Origin: Taudactylus pleione
Lineage: Eukaryota; Chordata; Amphibia; Anura; Myobatrachidae
Direction of reading: 5' to 3'
NCBI GenBank assembly: GCA_031769625.1
Contig: JAUIMM010000601.1
Location: 1,592,501-1,656,500, forward strand
DNA length: 64,000 nucleotides
Part shown: piece by piece, positions 12,938-22,812 of the stretch
Layout: every line of letters starts with the position of its first letter
How positions within the stretch are numbered: position 1 is the stretch's first letter
Made by a program: the position numbers and the translations under genes
The notes under the pieces: model-generated
What the model saw: the letters and a program-made list of their open reading frames with translations, nothing else
What the model was told of the DNA's origin: nothing
The model's database searches: none

Positions 12938-14162
12938 TGTCACGACCCTGTCTAGTTGTCACCTTTTTGCCTTGGGACTTACGCGTGTCAGCTCCCCCAT
13001 GGATCTGTGTGTGCAATTTGCCTGGAGGATTTGCTCTGATTATTGCACCTGGCCTCTCCTCTGTCTGTGAGCACTGCTAGCCCTGATTGGAATCACAGGT
13101 GTGGTTCTGATTCTCAGAGCTGCAGAGATGAATACTCCCTCTGCATGTTGTGCCTTCCACCACTCAGAATGCTACTACCAGACCACCTGCCCGTATCCAC
13201 CAATTGCTGCCAGACCCATGGTATATATATCCTCTCCTGATAGCATTCTGGGCCTGAACATCTCGTCTTCCTGTGGTGTATGGTTCATGCTGTTTCTGCA
13301 TTCAAGTATATCCCTGAAACCTGTTACAGCTGTACCTGGCAATCCAGTAAATCTGCTGGCAGCAACCCCCGGTGCTTCCAGAAAACCTGTTACAGCCAAA
13401 CATGGCAATCCAGTAAGCCTGCTGACAGTAACCCCTGGTGCATCCCGAAAACCTGCTACAGTAATACCTGGCATCCAGATGTCCTCTTACAGCAATACCT
13501 GGCCTGTGCTCTGCTGCTAGTCCTACTACTGGTTGGTCCCTGGCACTCTGTAAACCTGCATCGTGTTACCCTGCTTTGCTTCCTGCTGTGGATCAACTCC
13601 TGCCCCTTTTACCTACCTACTCCCTCCCTGAACCTAAAATTCCCAAACCTACCCATTCCTTCCTGAAACCTGTTATTCCCAGTTATCCTATCCAGTCTGC
13701 ACCTGAGTTCCAACCTTGTCACAGCATTTCCAGATCACCCTGTTTAGCCCTCATCTCAGCATTACCTGACTTCCCTTCAGCCATTGTCACATTCCAGTCC
13801 AGAGTCAAGTTCCAAGCTCATCAGTTCAGTCCACGTTGCTCCAGTCCAGAGTCAAGTTCCAAGCTCATCAGTTCTATCCACGTTGTTCCAGTCCAGAGTC
13901 AAGTTCCAAGCTCATCAGTTCAGTCCACGTTGTTCCAGTCCAGAGTCAAGTTCTTAGTTCATCAGTTCAATTCAACAAGTCTTCCTGCTGGTCCCAGTCT
14001 GGTCCCTCCAGTTCCTGTCATTTATCATCAAGGGCAGTTTTCACTGCTACACAAGTCTTATAAACAGAGCTATCTACATTATCTGTGATTCCAGTCATGC
14101 CGACCTCCGTTGAAACCCAATCACCACCTGAGACAGGTAACTCGCAGACACCAATCATGACA
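12938..14162 (+). repeat. 5' LTR of Sushi-like element
   Basis: Starts TGTCACGACCCTG and ends CAATCATGACA. U3 is about 312 bp if transcription starts at 13250. It contains about three ~66-bp units (about 13310-13490) and about four ~48-bp units built on CAGAGTCAAGTTCCAAGCTC (about 13795-13970); the 3' LTR has one unit fewer of the second type. Confidence 0.88.
13222..13261 (+). promoter_or_regulatory. LTR TATA box and predicted transcript start (self-priming segment)
   Basis: TATATATAT at 13222-13230 lies 20-28 bp before GGGCCTGAACAT (13250-13261). That 12-mer is the exact reverse complement of the sequence just after the LTR (14165-14176). In Tf1 and Sushi the first nucleotides of the mRNA act as the primer, so this marks both the likely transcript start and the primer. 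In the 3' LTR the segment is AGGCCTGAACAT (17045-17056). Confidence 0.7.
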
Positions 14163-14176
14163 GAATGTTCAGGCCC
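14163..14176 (+). other. Primer-binding site for self-priming
   Basis: The LTR ends at 14162. Two bases (GA) are followed by ATGTTCAGGCCC, complementary over 12 nt to the predicted 5' end of the transcript. No match to a usual tRNA 3' end (TGG...) is seen here. Confidence 0.72.
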
Positions 14177-14634
14177 AATGATGGTGGCGGATCAAGCACC
14201 TATTAAGGGAATAGATGCTTTCCGTAACCTGCTCACCCGTTTGGATTCACAGGAGGCCGTACAGCAACAAGTGCTACAGCTTTTGCAAATCCTGAATAAC
14301 CGGCTAGATGTTACCCAAACCTTGCCTGAACCCCTAACTTCCTTCCATCGACTGCTGGAACAGCTTCAAGCTCTACTCAGCAACATTTTTCAGATCATTC
14401 CTGAATTTCTTAGATCTGCCTCAACTAAAACCTCTGCCTTGGAATCCCTAGGAAACGAGGATTCTTCCGAACCAAGTAATGTCAGACATCGTAGTTACCC
14501 ACGCCCCAAGCTCTCTGCGGCCGAACGCCAGCGGCGCAAAGATTTACAGCTCTGCCTCTATTGTGGGAGTTCTGACCACTTCATTAAAGACTGTTTCCTT
14601 TGCAACTCCAGCAGTGGTTCCAAGTATCAACGTC

Positions 14635-14868
14635 TCAGTGCACGTTCCGGTCCAAGCCCGGATTTTGCCCGTTCCGGTAACAGCCCGGATTTTGTCCGTT
14701 CCGGTCCCTGCCCAGATTTTGCCCGTTCTGGTCCCAGCCCGGATTCTGCCTGCTCCGGTCCCAGCCCGGATTCTGCCCGTTCTGGTCCCAGTCCGGATTC
14801 TGCCCGTTCCGGTCCCAGCCCGGATTCTGCCCATTCCGGTCCCAGCCTGGATTCTGCCCGTCCCAGCA
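14635..14868 (+). repeat. 27-bp coding repeat 1 (SGPSPDSAR)
   Basis: Eight 27-bp units of the type CGTTCCGGTCCCAGCCCGGA. The period is nine codons, so copy-number changes keep the frame. Confidence 0.93.
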
Positions 14869-14882
14869 GGGGACTCCAATCA

Positions 14883-15125
14883 GCAGCCCCAGGAGGGGTT
14901 TCAAGTCTCGTACCCCAGCAAGGGGTCTCAAGTCCCATTCCCCAGGAGGGGGTCTCAAGTCTCACGCCCCAGGAGGGGGTCTCAAGTCTCGCGCCCCTGG
15001 AGGGGGTCCCAAGTCTTGCACCCCAGGAGGGTGTCTCAAGTCTCGCGCCCCAGGAGGGGGTCTCATGTCTCGCGCCCCAGGAGGGGTTCTCAAGTCTCAT
15101 GCCTCAGGAGGGGGTCTCAAGTTCC
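14883..15125 (+). repeat. 27-bp coding repeat 2 (PQEGVSSLA)
   Basis: About eight and a half units of 27 bp around CCCCAGGAGGGGGTCTCAAG. It has the same period as the preceding array but an unrelated sequence. Confidence 0.93.
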
Positions 15126-15660
15126 TGTTATCAGAGAGAAGTGTCTTGTGCTACAAAATCTGATTATGGTTCCTGTTCACCGTCTCCTGCATATATTGTT
15201 CCAGAAGATGACAATCGCTGTAGTCTGTTCTCAGCTTTGATTGTTGATGCTACTGTCTCTAGCTCCCCAGGACTCCTTCCAGTTCCATCAATTGGTCCGA
15301 ATTCTGAACATCGGTCAGCTTCAGTTATTTTGACTCCTCATCAATCGGAGCATCCTCAAATTTCCTCCTGCCAGCCACCTGAAAGTGCTCCACAATCCTT
15401 GAACACACAGGATTCGTCAGATACTTCACCATGCATTTATTTTGATGGGGACTTAACTCAACACTATGCTTTATTGAAACAATTCTTTGGTATGATGAAT
15501 TCTTCTCTGCCATGTGGAGTCAAGTCTACTAATATTGTAGAATTTGTTATCTCATCTTTTCAAGGTAAAGCTTGGGACTGGGTTGCCCCTATTTACAACT
15601 CCAAAGATCCAATGCTTCAATATATACAGACTTTCAGTGAAGCTGTTGTCAAAGAATTTG

Positions 15661-16259
15661 GGCCCTCATTCAGAGCCGCTCGTTAGCGGCAGTACGCTCG
15701 TTCCGAGCGATGTTTGCCCATCTGCGCATGCGTACGCTTTTTAGTACGCATGCGCGAACCAGTCAGTGCGGCCGAAAATCCTTTGTACGCTATATAGCGA
15801 GTGCCTGCTATTTTGAGTGACAGAATGAGGCGTATGTGGGTGGTAACAGGGGAAGGTGCTTGAAAATGGGGAGTGGAGATCCGAACGCAGGCGTGCTTAA
15901 AGGTCAAAACGGGCGTTTTATGGGTGTGTATATTTAAAACAGCAGCGTCATTGACCACGTTACTGGGTTATTTTATAGCCAGAACTGCACGCAAATTTGT
16001 GGTAGCAAACACCAACCACAAGAATAGCGAGCAGTTCATACGCTGGTCGATGTACTCGATTAATCTAATAAATAGCGGACATGACGTAGGATGCGTGCGG
16101 CCAGGGGGCGTTTTTAACAAATAAACGAGCGTATGTTTTGCTCGTTCGTTCAGACTTAGAGGTGTGAACACACTGCAATGTGCGTACGGATCATTTAAAT
16201 AGCCACCCCTTGATTTTAAACGAACGACCGCAAATAGCGTGCGGCTCTGAATGAGGGCC
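15661..16259. mobile_element. 599-bp hairpin-rich MITE in the gag-like frame, TSD TTG
   Basis: Ends GGCCCTCATTCAGAGCCGC on both sides (right end inverted), flanked by TTG at 15658-15660 and 16260-16262. The same length and layout occur at 38506-39104. It contains perfect palindromes such as GCCGCTCG/TTAGCGGC and an inverted pair built on GCGCATGCGTAC/GTACGCATGCGC. No protein is encoded. The 3-bp duplication suggests PIF/Harbinger (inference). Confidence 0.85.
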
Positions 16260-16723
16260 TTGGTCCTTACCCTGTAAACCAAAATTCTAGCGAAGTTCTC
16301 AGTTCCAAAATATTGTCCAAGCACTCTGTTTGTGCTACCATGAATTCGTCCTCCACTCCTCTGAAATCTGAACAAGGTCAAGTTTTCAAGGGCCAGCGTG
16401 CCGAATTCCAGGCATCCCAAGAGAGCAGTACTTTTGAATCTGTAACCCAGAACATTACTTGTGCACACACCTCCTTGTCCCCTTTCTGTTACTGTTCCTC
16501 CCAAAATTCTGATCCTGTCCTTCCCAGCCACATATTTCCACAGGAGTTACCAAAGATTCCTGGTCCATTGGTTGGCACAAAACGATCTCGCAGCAAAAAG
16601 GAGAATCGGCGAAGGTCTAGAACTATCTCCTTTGTAGACTTTCCACTCTAAGTATCCCAAGAAATTGAGAATAGGGAAGATGTCTGAAGAAAGTTTTTGT
16701 TTTGGTGTCCGGAGTCCACTCAT

Positions 16724-16732
16724 GGGGGGTAC
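16724..16732 (+). other. Polypurine tract before the 3' LTR
   Basis: GGGGGGTAC directly precedes the TGTCACAACC start of the 3' LTR. It is the usual plus-strand priming site. Confidence 0.7.
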
Positions 16733-17909
16733 TGTCACAACCCTGTCTAGTTGTCACCTTTTTGCCTTGGGACTTGCCCCTGTCAGCTACCCCATGGATC
16801 TGTGTTTGTAATTTGCCTGGAGGATTTGCTCTGATTATTGCACCTGGCCTCTCCTCTGTCTGTGAGCACTGCTAGCCCTGATTGGAATCAAAGGTGTGGT
16901 TATGATTCTCAGAGCTGCATAGATGAATACTCCGTCTGCATGTTGTGCCTTCCACCACTCAGAATGCTACTACCAGACCACCTGTCCGTATCCACCAATT
17001 GCTGCCAGACCCATGGTATATATATCCTCTCCTGATAGCATTCTAGGCCTGAACATCTCGTCTTCCTGTGGTGTATGGTTCATGCTGTTTCTGCATTCAA
17101 GTATATCCCTGAAACCTGTTACAGCTGTACCTGGCAATCCAGTAAATCTGCTGGCAGCAACCTCCGGTGCTTCCAGAAAACCTGTTACAGCCAAACATGG
17201 CAATCCAGTAAGCCTGCTGACAGTAACCCCTGGTGCATCCCAAAAACCTGCTACAGTAATACCTGGCATCCAGATGTCCTGTTACAGCAATACCTGGCCT
17301 GTGCTCTGCTGCTAGTCCTACTCCTGGTTGGTCCCTGGCACTCTGTAAACCTGCATCGTGTTACCCAGCCTTGCTTCCTGCTGTGGATCAACTCCTGCCC
17401 CTTTTACCTAGCTACTCCCTCCCTGACCTAAAATTCCCAAACCTACCCATTCCTTCCTGAAACCTGTTATTCCCAGTTATCCTATCCAGCCTGCACCTGA
17501 GTTCCAACCTTGTCACAGTATTTCCAGATTACCCTGTTTAGCCCTCATCTCAGCATTACCTGACTTCCCTTCAGCCATTGTCACATTCCAGTCCAGAGTC
17601 AAGTTCCAAGCTCATCAGTTCAGTCCACATTGCTCCAGTCCAGAGTCAAGTTCCAAGCTCATCAGTTCTATACACGTTGTTCAAGTCCAGAGTCAAGTTC
17701 TTAGTTCATCAGTTCAATTCAACAAGTCTTCCTGCCGGTCCCAGTCCGGTCCCTCAAGTTCCTGTCATTTATCATCAAGGGCAGTTTTCACTGCTACACA
17801 AGTCTTATAAATAGAGCTATCTACATTATCTGTGATTCCAGTCATGCCGGCCTCCGTTGAAACCCGATCACCACCTGAGACAGGTAACTCACAGACACCA
17901 ATCATGACA
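16733..17909 (+). repeat. 3' LTR of Sushi-like element
   Basis: It aligns to 12938-14162 from TGTCACAACCCTG to CAATCATGACA with scattered substitutions and one ~48-bp unit fewer. The similarity stops exactly at TGACA, which defines the LTR end. Confidence 0.88.
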
Positions 17910-17915
17910 GATAAC

Positions 17916-18449
17916 CAAGTGAAAATTAAAACAGATGGAAATAAAAACAATGACCTGAGTGGATAAAAGGTCCGGACTTTTTCACCACGTGTCACTGCTG
18001 TAGAAATCCACAGGGTCCCCTTGTATCCTGCTACCACCAGCGCATTTCAACAATAAGTCTTTCTCAAGGTGTGTAGCGCAGGATACACCAAACAGCTCTA
18101 TATACCCCTGGGATGTCACTCCTCCCAAAAAGGGGTGGGGGTCTCAATTAATCATAATCCATGTTGCACATAAATAGAAATAGAATGGACATATCCAACT
18201 ATCACATAAAATAGGTTACCTTATTAAGGAATCCCATACCTTATGACCAAAGTGGCACAGTGATTGTAAAGGGTAAATTTTATATAGTGTTCCAATGCAT
18301 GGAACACATGGCGTCCGGAAGTGAACAGCTGGCAAACCCCGTGATCGCCAGAACCAATCATTGCAGATCACGCAGGTAAGTGGCAGACCAAACCATGCGT
18401 TCCAAATCAGTGGAGCGCATATTACCCGGAAATCCGGGAAGGGATGAAC
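17916..18449. other. Unassigned sequence between the two LTR elements
   Basis: No gene. CATTTCAACAATAAGTCTTT and TCTCAAGGTG at about 18044-18072 resemble the end of an older dispersed repeat, but I cannot name it. Confidence 0.45.
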
Positions 18450-18454
18450 ACATG

Positions 18455-19638
18455 TGTGGCCGGAGGCCGACCACACGTGATTAAAATGGCTGCCAAGGCA
18501 TTGAGGGGATTAACCCTCATGCCATTGCACCATTTTTAAAAGGACAGTGTAAAAACACACTGCACATGGTTTATAATAAACTGTATTAAATTATATATGT
18601 ATTGCTGTAATGCACTGCAGCTGATCTGCAATGCATTAGTGCATGAAGCAACATATGTTTAATAGGCTATGCACTATATGGTTTAAAATGCACTTCTTGA
18701 ATATATGCCTGAATATGACTAGCCTCTGTGTCTGCAGGAACTAGCAGGAGGTCTGATGAATAGGAAGACCTGTTGTGGTCAGTGAGCTCTGGCTGGAAGG
18801 TTACTGTGTGAAGGTGTGAATGGTGTCATATAGCCAAACCCTTCAGATACAGAACTTCCTTTTGTAAAAGACAAGTTGTTTGTGCTTAGGAAACCAAATG
18901 TTTTTGGGTGGTATCAAGGAAATTGATTTAATTTCTGTGAAATGTAAGACGCATTTATTTATGTTTTCTGAGATAGCCTGATTGGCTAGAAGGAACACAG
19001 GGTGGATTTGCCCCCCTGTGATGTTGTGTGTAAGAATGACATAAAAAGAGGGACTGTGAGCCCTGTATGTGTACAACCCTGTAACTTCTTTGAGGAGAAG
19101 AGCTGCTGATAAGATTCCTGTATGTGGTACATCTTTGAAAATCCTTTGTGGAGAATTGCTGTTTGATTTCTGTGTGATACACCCTTCAGACGGAAGGGAA
19201 GGTCTTCTTTAAGACATTGAGCAAATAAACACCGTTTGCCTTTACTTCAATTAACTCAATCCTGCGACCAACAGAATTGCGCCAAAACGCTATTCCGTTC
19301 TCCTACTGTTCTGGGTAAGAGCTCCGTGTCTCCAAGTTCAAGCCCTCTGCCAAGCTACCGTGCTGACCTGGTCCCCTGCGAGGAATCAGGTGGGAACAGC
19401 CGACACTAATCAGGGGGTATGGCAGCAGCTAATCAAATGCATACACAGCAGAAGCAGTTCCAGGTGCTGAGGGAGGAGCCTGAGGGTAAAGTAAAAGTAG
19501 AGTTTGGTGGTGGCAGCACCATTACAACCCACGGTGCAGTGGGCGGAGTCAGTGACAGGCGGTCACTGATGGTGAGTGAGAGTCCAAGAGCGCTAACCCA
19601 TGACCAGGGATGGCCTAGGCGAAAGGCATCTGGTCACA
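18455..19638 (+). repeat. 5' LTR of Gmr1-like element
   Basis: 1184 bp, aligned to the 3' LTR over its whole length. It contains a TATA-like CATAAAAAGAG near 19040 and the polyadenylation signal AATAAA near 19225. It is the intact counterpart of the MITE-interrupted 3' LTR. Confidence 0.88.
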
Positions 19639-19640
19639 TC

Positions 19641-19658
19641 TGGTGGCAGAGCGGTGGG
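19641..19658 (+). other. Primer-binding site
   Basis: TGGTGGCAGAGCGGTGGG, two bases after the LTR end, has the TGG start expected of a tRNA 3'-end complement. I cannot fix which tRNA. Confidence 0.6.
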
Positions 19659-19808
19659 ATAATCCCAGGCAGCTTTTCTGTCACACGACGAGAGAAGCCG
19701 AGTTACTCAGGAGAGAAGAAACTGCAGTTCAGGAGAATGCGCAGGATGACTGATTACAGCAGAATGGAGTTGCATCAGACGGAGGTGTAAAGTGCGGCCA
19801 GCGTAACT

Positions 19809-20879
19809 ATGGGCGCCCCTCAGAACGTGGTGAGAGCAACAAGTCCCACCTCCTCTCACAGCAGTTATGTTTCTCAGCATTCCTCAGCATGGCAGGGATC
19901 CCAACGAATGGATACCCTAGCAGATCGGCTAGTGGAATTGGCAGGAAAGGCAATGGAACAAGAACGTATGCTAATCATTCGGATGTGGCATGGCGAGTGG
20001 GCACAACGGGCTGTGTTACCCCAAGCACCGTTGCAGACTGCTGTACCCAGATCAGGACATATACAGTTTGCCAAGTTTGCAGACAGCAATGGGGACATTG
20101 ATGGACATTTGCAAGTATTTGAAAAGACTTGTAAACTACATGATTTACCTAAGCAGGAGTGGGTCAGACACCTGGTGCCCACACTGCACGGAGAGGCCCT
20201 GGAGGCCTATAGAGGAGTGGCCACTGAGGACTGCGGTGACTATGATGAAGTTGTAAGGGCCCTCCTACAGCGATACTTTGTCACTCCTGAGTCCTACAGG
20301 AAAAAGTGCCGGAACTTGCCCAAGAACCCTACCAGCACCCATGAGCAGTTTGCTACCCAGCTGAGGCAGTACGTGGTGAAGTGGGTGAAGGGATCTAGTG
20401 CCACTACCTGGGACTCACTAATTGATCTGCTATGCCAAGAGCAGTTCTACCGCAGGTGCACCCCAGAAGTGAAGGACTGGGTGCTAGACTGGGAGCCACC
20501 AAGCTTGAAGATGGTGGCCCAGTTAGCGGACAAGTATGTGGCAATTTGGCCACAAGGGAAAAAGCGCCCGACTAGTATCTGACCCCAATGGACTGTACAA
20601 CCAGGGGAACACCCCTCTTCTGCTCATCACCCCCCAAAGCGGGCATCCTCCAACCCGGGTGCTTTTGGCCAGCAACCGCCCCGCCCTGTCCCTGCAAATC
20701 ATCAGAGACCACCGGGGCCCTGACTGGTCAAGAAGTGTTATAACTGTTGGAAAATTGGACATCTGAGGATGAACTGTCCCACACCCCAAACACCCCAGAC
20801 TCGTGCCCCAAATCCAAGTGCTGGAGCCCGGCTTGCTTGCCTGACCTGGGGAGGTGAGCCCAAAGAGACTGATTCCTAG
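19809..20879 (+). pseudogene. Gag with SCAN-like capsid and CCHC knuckle, two internal TGA codons
   Basis: The gag polyprotein would build the retrotransposon particle. From the ATG at 19809, residues about 80-250 carry the capsid C-terminal pattern from which vertebrate SCAN domains derive in Gmr1-like elements: SYRKKCRNLPKNP, EQFATQLRQYVVKW, SLIDLLCQEQFYRRC and LADKYVAIWP. TGA stops the frame at 20580-20582; the same frame continues through a Pro-rich linker, a second TGA near 20721, and the zinc knuckle CYNCWKIGHLRMNC (20736-20777; C-x2-C-x4-H-x4-C), to a TAG near 20877. Both TGAs fit C-to-T decay of CGA. The gene is inactive unless the stops are read through. Confidence 0.85.
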
Positions 20880-20940
20880 TCCAACCAGTCCAATGGACTG
20901 TGGGTAGAATCAGATGGACTCTACATAGAGAGTCACCTGC

Positions 20941-22735
20941 ATGGCCAAGGGGCCACCCCAAAATATGTGGCAGCACCTGCAGATGGTCCAAGTGGGGCCC
21001 CTGCAGGGACAAGGATTAAGAGACTCTGGGGCCTCAATCACTGTTGTGAGCCCCTACCTTATTGATTCTACTACAGTACTGCCAGGTCGCACTGCCAAAG
21101 TGACTGTGGCAGGCGGAATGGAGCGAGAGGTACCTGTGGTGAGAGTCTACCTGGACTGGGGAGCTGGCCCAGAGTTGAGGGATGTTGCCATCATGGATGG
21201 CCTTCCAATTGATGTGGTCCTGGGGAATGACCTTGGTGGTGGAATCGTTACCACGTTTGCTGACGACATCGCCCGGAGTCAAGTTTCCGGATCACAGTCT
21301 ACATCAACTGCACGAGAACAGCCCAGCCCAGAGGAAAAGACCACAGCGGCTAGACAACTGCCAGTGCAGCTTACCACAGCATCAACCAGCCCAGAGGAAA
21401 AGATTACAACAGCTAAATCAGCACATCTACCCAGCATGCCTTTTGCCTCTGGTATGCCTACGTCCCCTAGCAAAGCAGAGGATGTTGGTTCCAGCTTGTT
21501 GGATCCTGTGAGGGTGCCCAGTGATGCTCCTGTCCCTAGTGGTTTGCCAACTCTGGCGGTGAGTATGAATGACCACACTGACTTCCCTTTGACTGATCTC
21601 AACCAAACTGACCCTAGTGATCCCAACCCATATCCCCCTGTAGACTGTCCCCACTTAGAAATAAGTAAGGGCCCCAGACAGGAGTTCAGGGAAGCTCAGC
21701 TTGCTGACCCATATCTGGAAATCATATCGTGCCAAGCTTGCAGTGGCATTTCAGGGATAGCAGCAGTGAGTGTGACCTGGCGGGAAGGGTTAAGGTACAG
21801 GGTAGCCAGGAAGGTAGAAGGGGATAGGCCAGTTAGGGAGCAAGGTCCCCTGCTTGTGCCAAGTAGATCGGGGAAGACATGCAGCCTACCCGTGGTTGTT
21901 GTCACATGGAGCTCAGAGGCTGGTGATCTGTCCGCCATCACTGTGGAACAGGTAGCGGATGAGGTGGCGAGAAAAGGAATAGGTGACAGGGTTGGTTCCC
22001 ATACTCATAGGTCATTGGAGGAGGATTGCAGGGCAGGTCTGACAGGTAGTACAGACAGATGCCAGGTGGAGATGACCGAGGTGCTGTACCTGGGGTGTAG
22101 AGTGGGGGGAGATAGGGGTAGGCCCAGAGCAGTGGGGGTGAAGGCAACCAGAAACTGTCCCCAGCCCACAATCCCAAGACAGGTACTGACCTTAGAAACT
22201 GTAAGGCCCTACGGATGAGTTGTCCCTGACCTTAGTGCTGTAGTGACACCCCTTACAGAGTTGACCAGGGAGGGACTTCCGAAGTCAGTGGACTGGATAC
22301 CCGCTTGTGAGTTGGCATTCCAGTCATTGAAGATGGCTCTGATACCAGCTCAAGTGCAGATGGCGCAATTTCAGGACCAGGACATTGTGGTACGAACTAA
22401 TGCATCATTGCACGGACTGGGAGCAGTACAGAGCCAGGAGGAGCCATATGGGCAGGAGCACCCTTTGGCTTGTTTGAGTAGGATACTGCTACGGTGGGAG
22501 GTGGAGTATGCCACAATTGGAACACAGTGGTGGCAATTGTTTGGGCATTGGACCAACTTCGGCACTATGTGTGCGATGAGCCCCCCAAAAGGGAAACTGA
22601 CAGACTGTTGTGGTGGAGCCTTGGACTTCAGTGTGACTATTTGGACATTGTGCACAGACAAGGAAAGGCCCACTGCAATATGGATGAACTGTCCAGGCTG
22701 GAGCCGAAGCCCCCCAGGTAGCTTCCCTGAACCCT
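20941..22735 (+). pseudogene. Pol remnant: protease, integrase N-terminal piece, RNase H
   Basis: In a different frame from gag, GLRDSGASITVV (Asp codon at 21022) carries the D-S-G-A active site of the retropepsin-like protease, followed by the flap-side VAIMDGLPIDVVLGNDL. From about 21660, FREAQLADPYLEI and WREGLRYRV resemble the region leading into Gypsy integrase. A stop near 22216 separates this from LTELTREGLPKSVDW, CELAFQSLKMAL and RTNASLHGLGAV, the end of reverse transcriptase and the start of RNase H. The usual TDAS is TNAS here, so the first RNase H aspartate is lost. A frameshift near 22527 leads to VVAIVWALDQLRHYV and the DIVHRQGKAHCNMDELSR end. Reverse-transcriptase YxDD and the integrase DDE core are absent. 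An acidic/Ser-Pro spacer (21290-21650) follows the protease. Confidence 0.8.
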
Positions 22736-22795
22736 CCAAGAGACTGCAGGACCAGGAGCCAAATCATTGGGACATGGCCCTCTGGTAGCCAGCTT

Positions 22796-22812
22796 GAGGG
22801 GGAGGGGAGAAG
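22796..22812 (+). other. Polypurine tract before the 3' LTR
   Basis: GAGGGGGAGGGGAGAAG lies directly upstream of TGTGGCTGG. Confidence 0.8.

Larger units (their letters stand above)
14178..16651 (+). pseudogene. Gag-like protein with zinc knuckle before a capsid-like segment, split by a MITE
   Basis: The ATG at 14178 follows the primer-binding site; the frame stays open upstream into the LTR, but those codons come before the expected leader. Order: Gln/Leu-rich coiled-coil-like N terminus (LDSQEAVQQQVLQLLQ), a CCHC zinc knuckle CLYCGSSDHFIKDC (C-x2-C-x4-H-x4-C, about 14551-14592), eight 9-residue ARSGPSPDS-type units, about eight 9-residue PQEGVSSLA-type units, then a capsid-like stretch (GDLTQHYALLKQFFG, FQGKAWDWVAP) up to 15660. 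The MITE plus one TTG target copy interrupts it. The frame resumes at 16263 and ends in a basic tail (KRSRSKKENRRRSR) and a TAA at 16649-16651. Omitting 15661-16262 leaves 1872 nt, a whole number of codons, with no stop. In known Sushi gags the capsid comes before the knuckle, so the order is unusual. Function would be RNA packaging in particles (inference). Confidence 0.78.
12938..17909 (+). mobile_element. Non-autonomous Ty3/Gypsy LTR retrotransposon, Sushi/Tf1-like
   Basis: Two LTRs of 1225 and 1177 bp, both TGTCA...TGACA, flank an internal region of about 2.57 kb. Flanks GGTAAC (12932-12937) and GATAAC (17910-17915) match at 5 of 6 positions. Internal order is primer-binding site, a single long gag-like frame, polypurine tract. 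There is no protease, reverse transcriptase or integrase, so it would depend on another element. The lineage call rests on the self-priming arrangement, known for Tf1 and Sushi, and on the gag style. A 599-bp MITE (15661-16259) sits in the reading frame. Confidence 0.85.

Noticed and set aside
13101..13520. 139-aa frame in the LTR, also in the other LTR (16923-17315)
   Set aside because: It spans the predicted transcript start and owes its length to three 66-bp units; no known domain.
14085..14177. Upstream start of the gag-like frame inside the LTR
   Set aside because: The frame is open, but these codons lie in U5 and before the primer-binding site; the ATG at 14178 is at the usual gag position.
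14479..15240. 253-aa frame overlapping the gag-like gene, and antisense frames of 107-157 aa
   Set aside because: The 27-bp arrays keep every frame open; the zinc knuckle and capsid-like stretch are only in the frame starting at 14178.
19419..19790. 123-aa frame across the 5' LTR end
   Set aside because: It crosses the LTR boundary and primer-binding site; gag begins at 19809.
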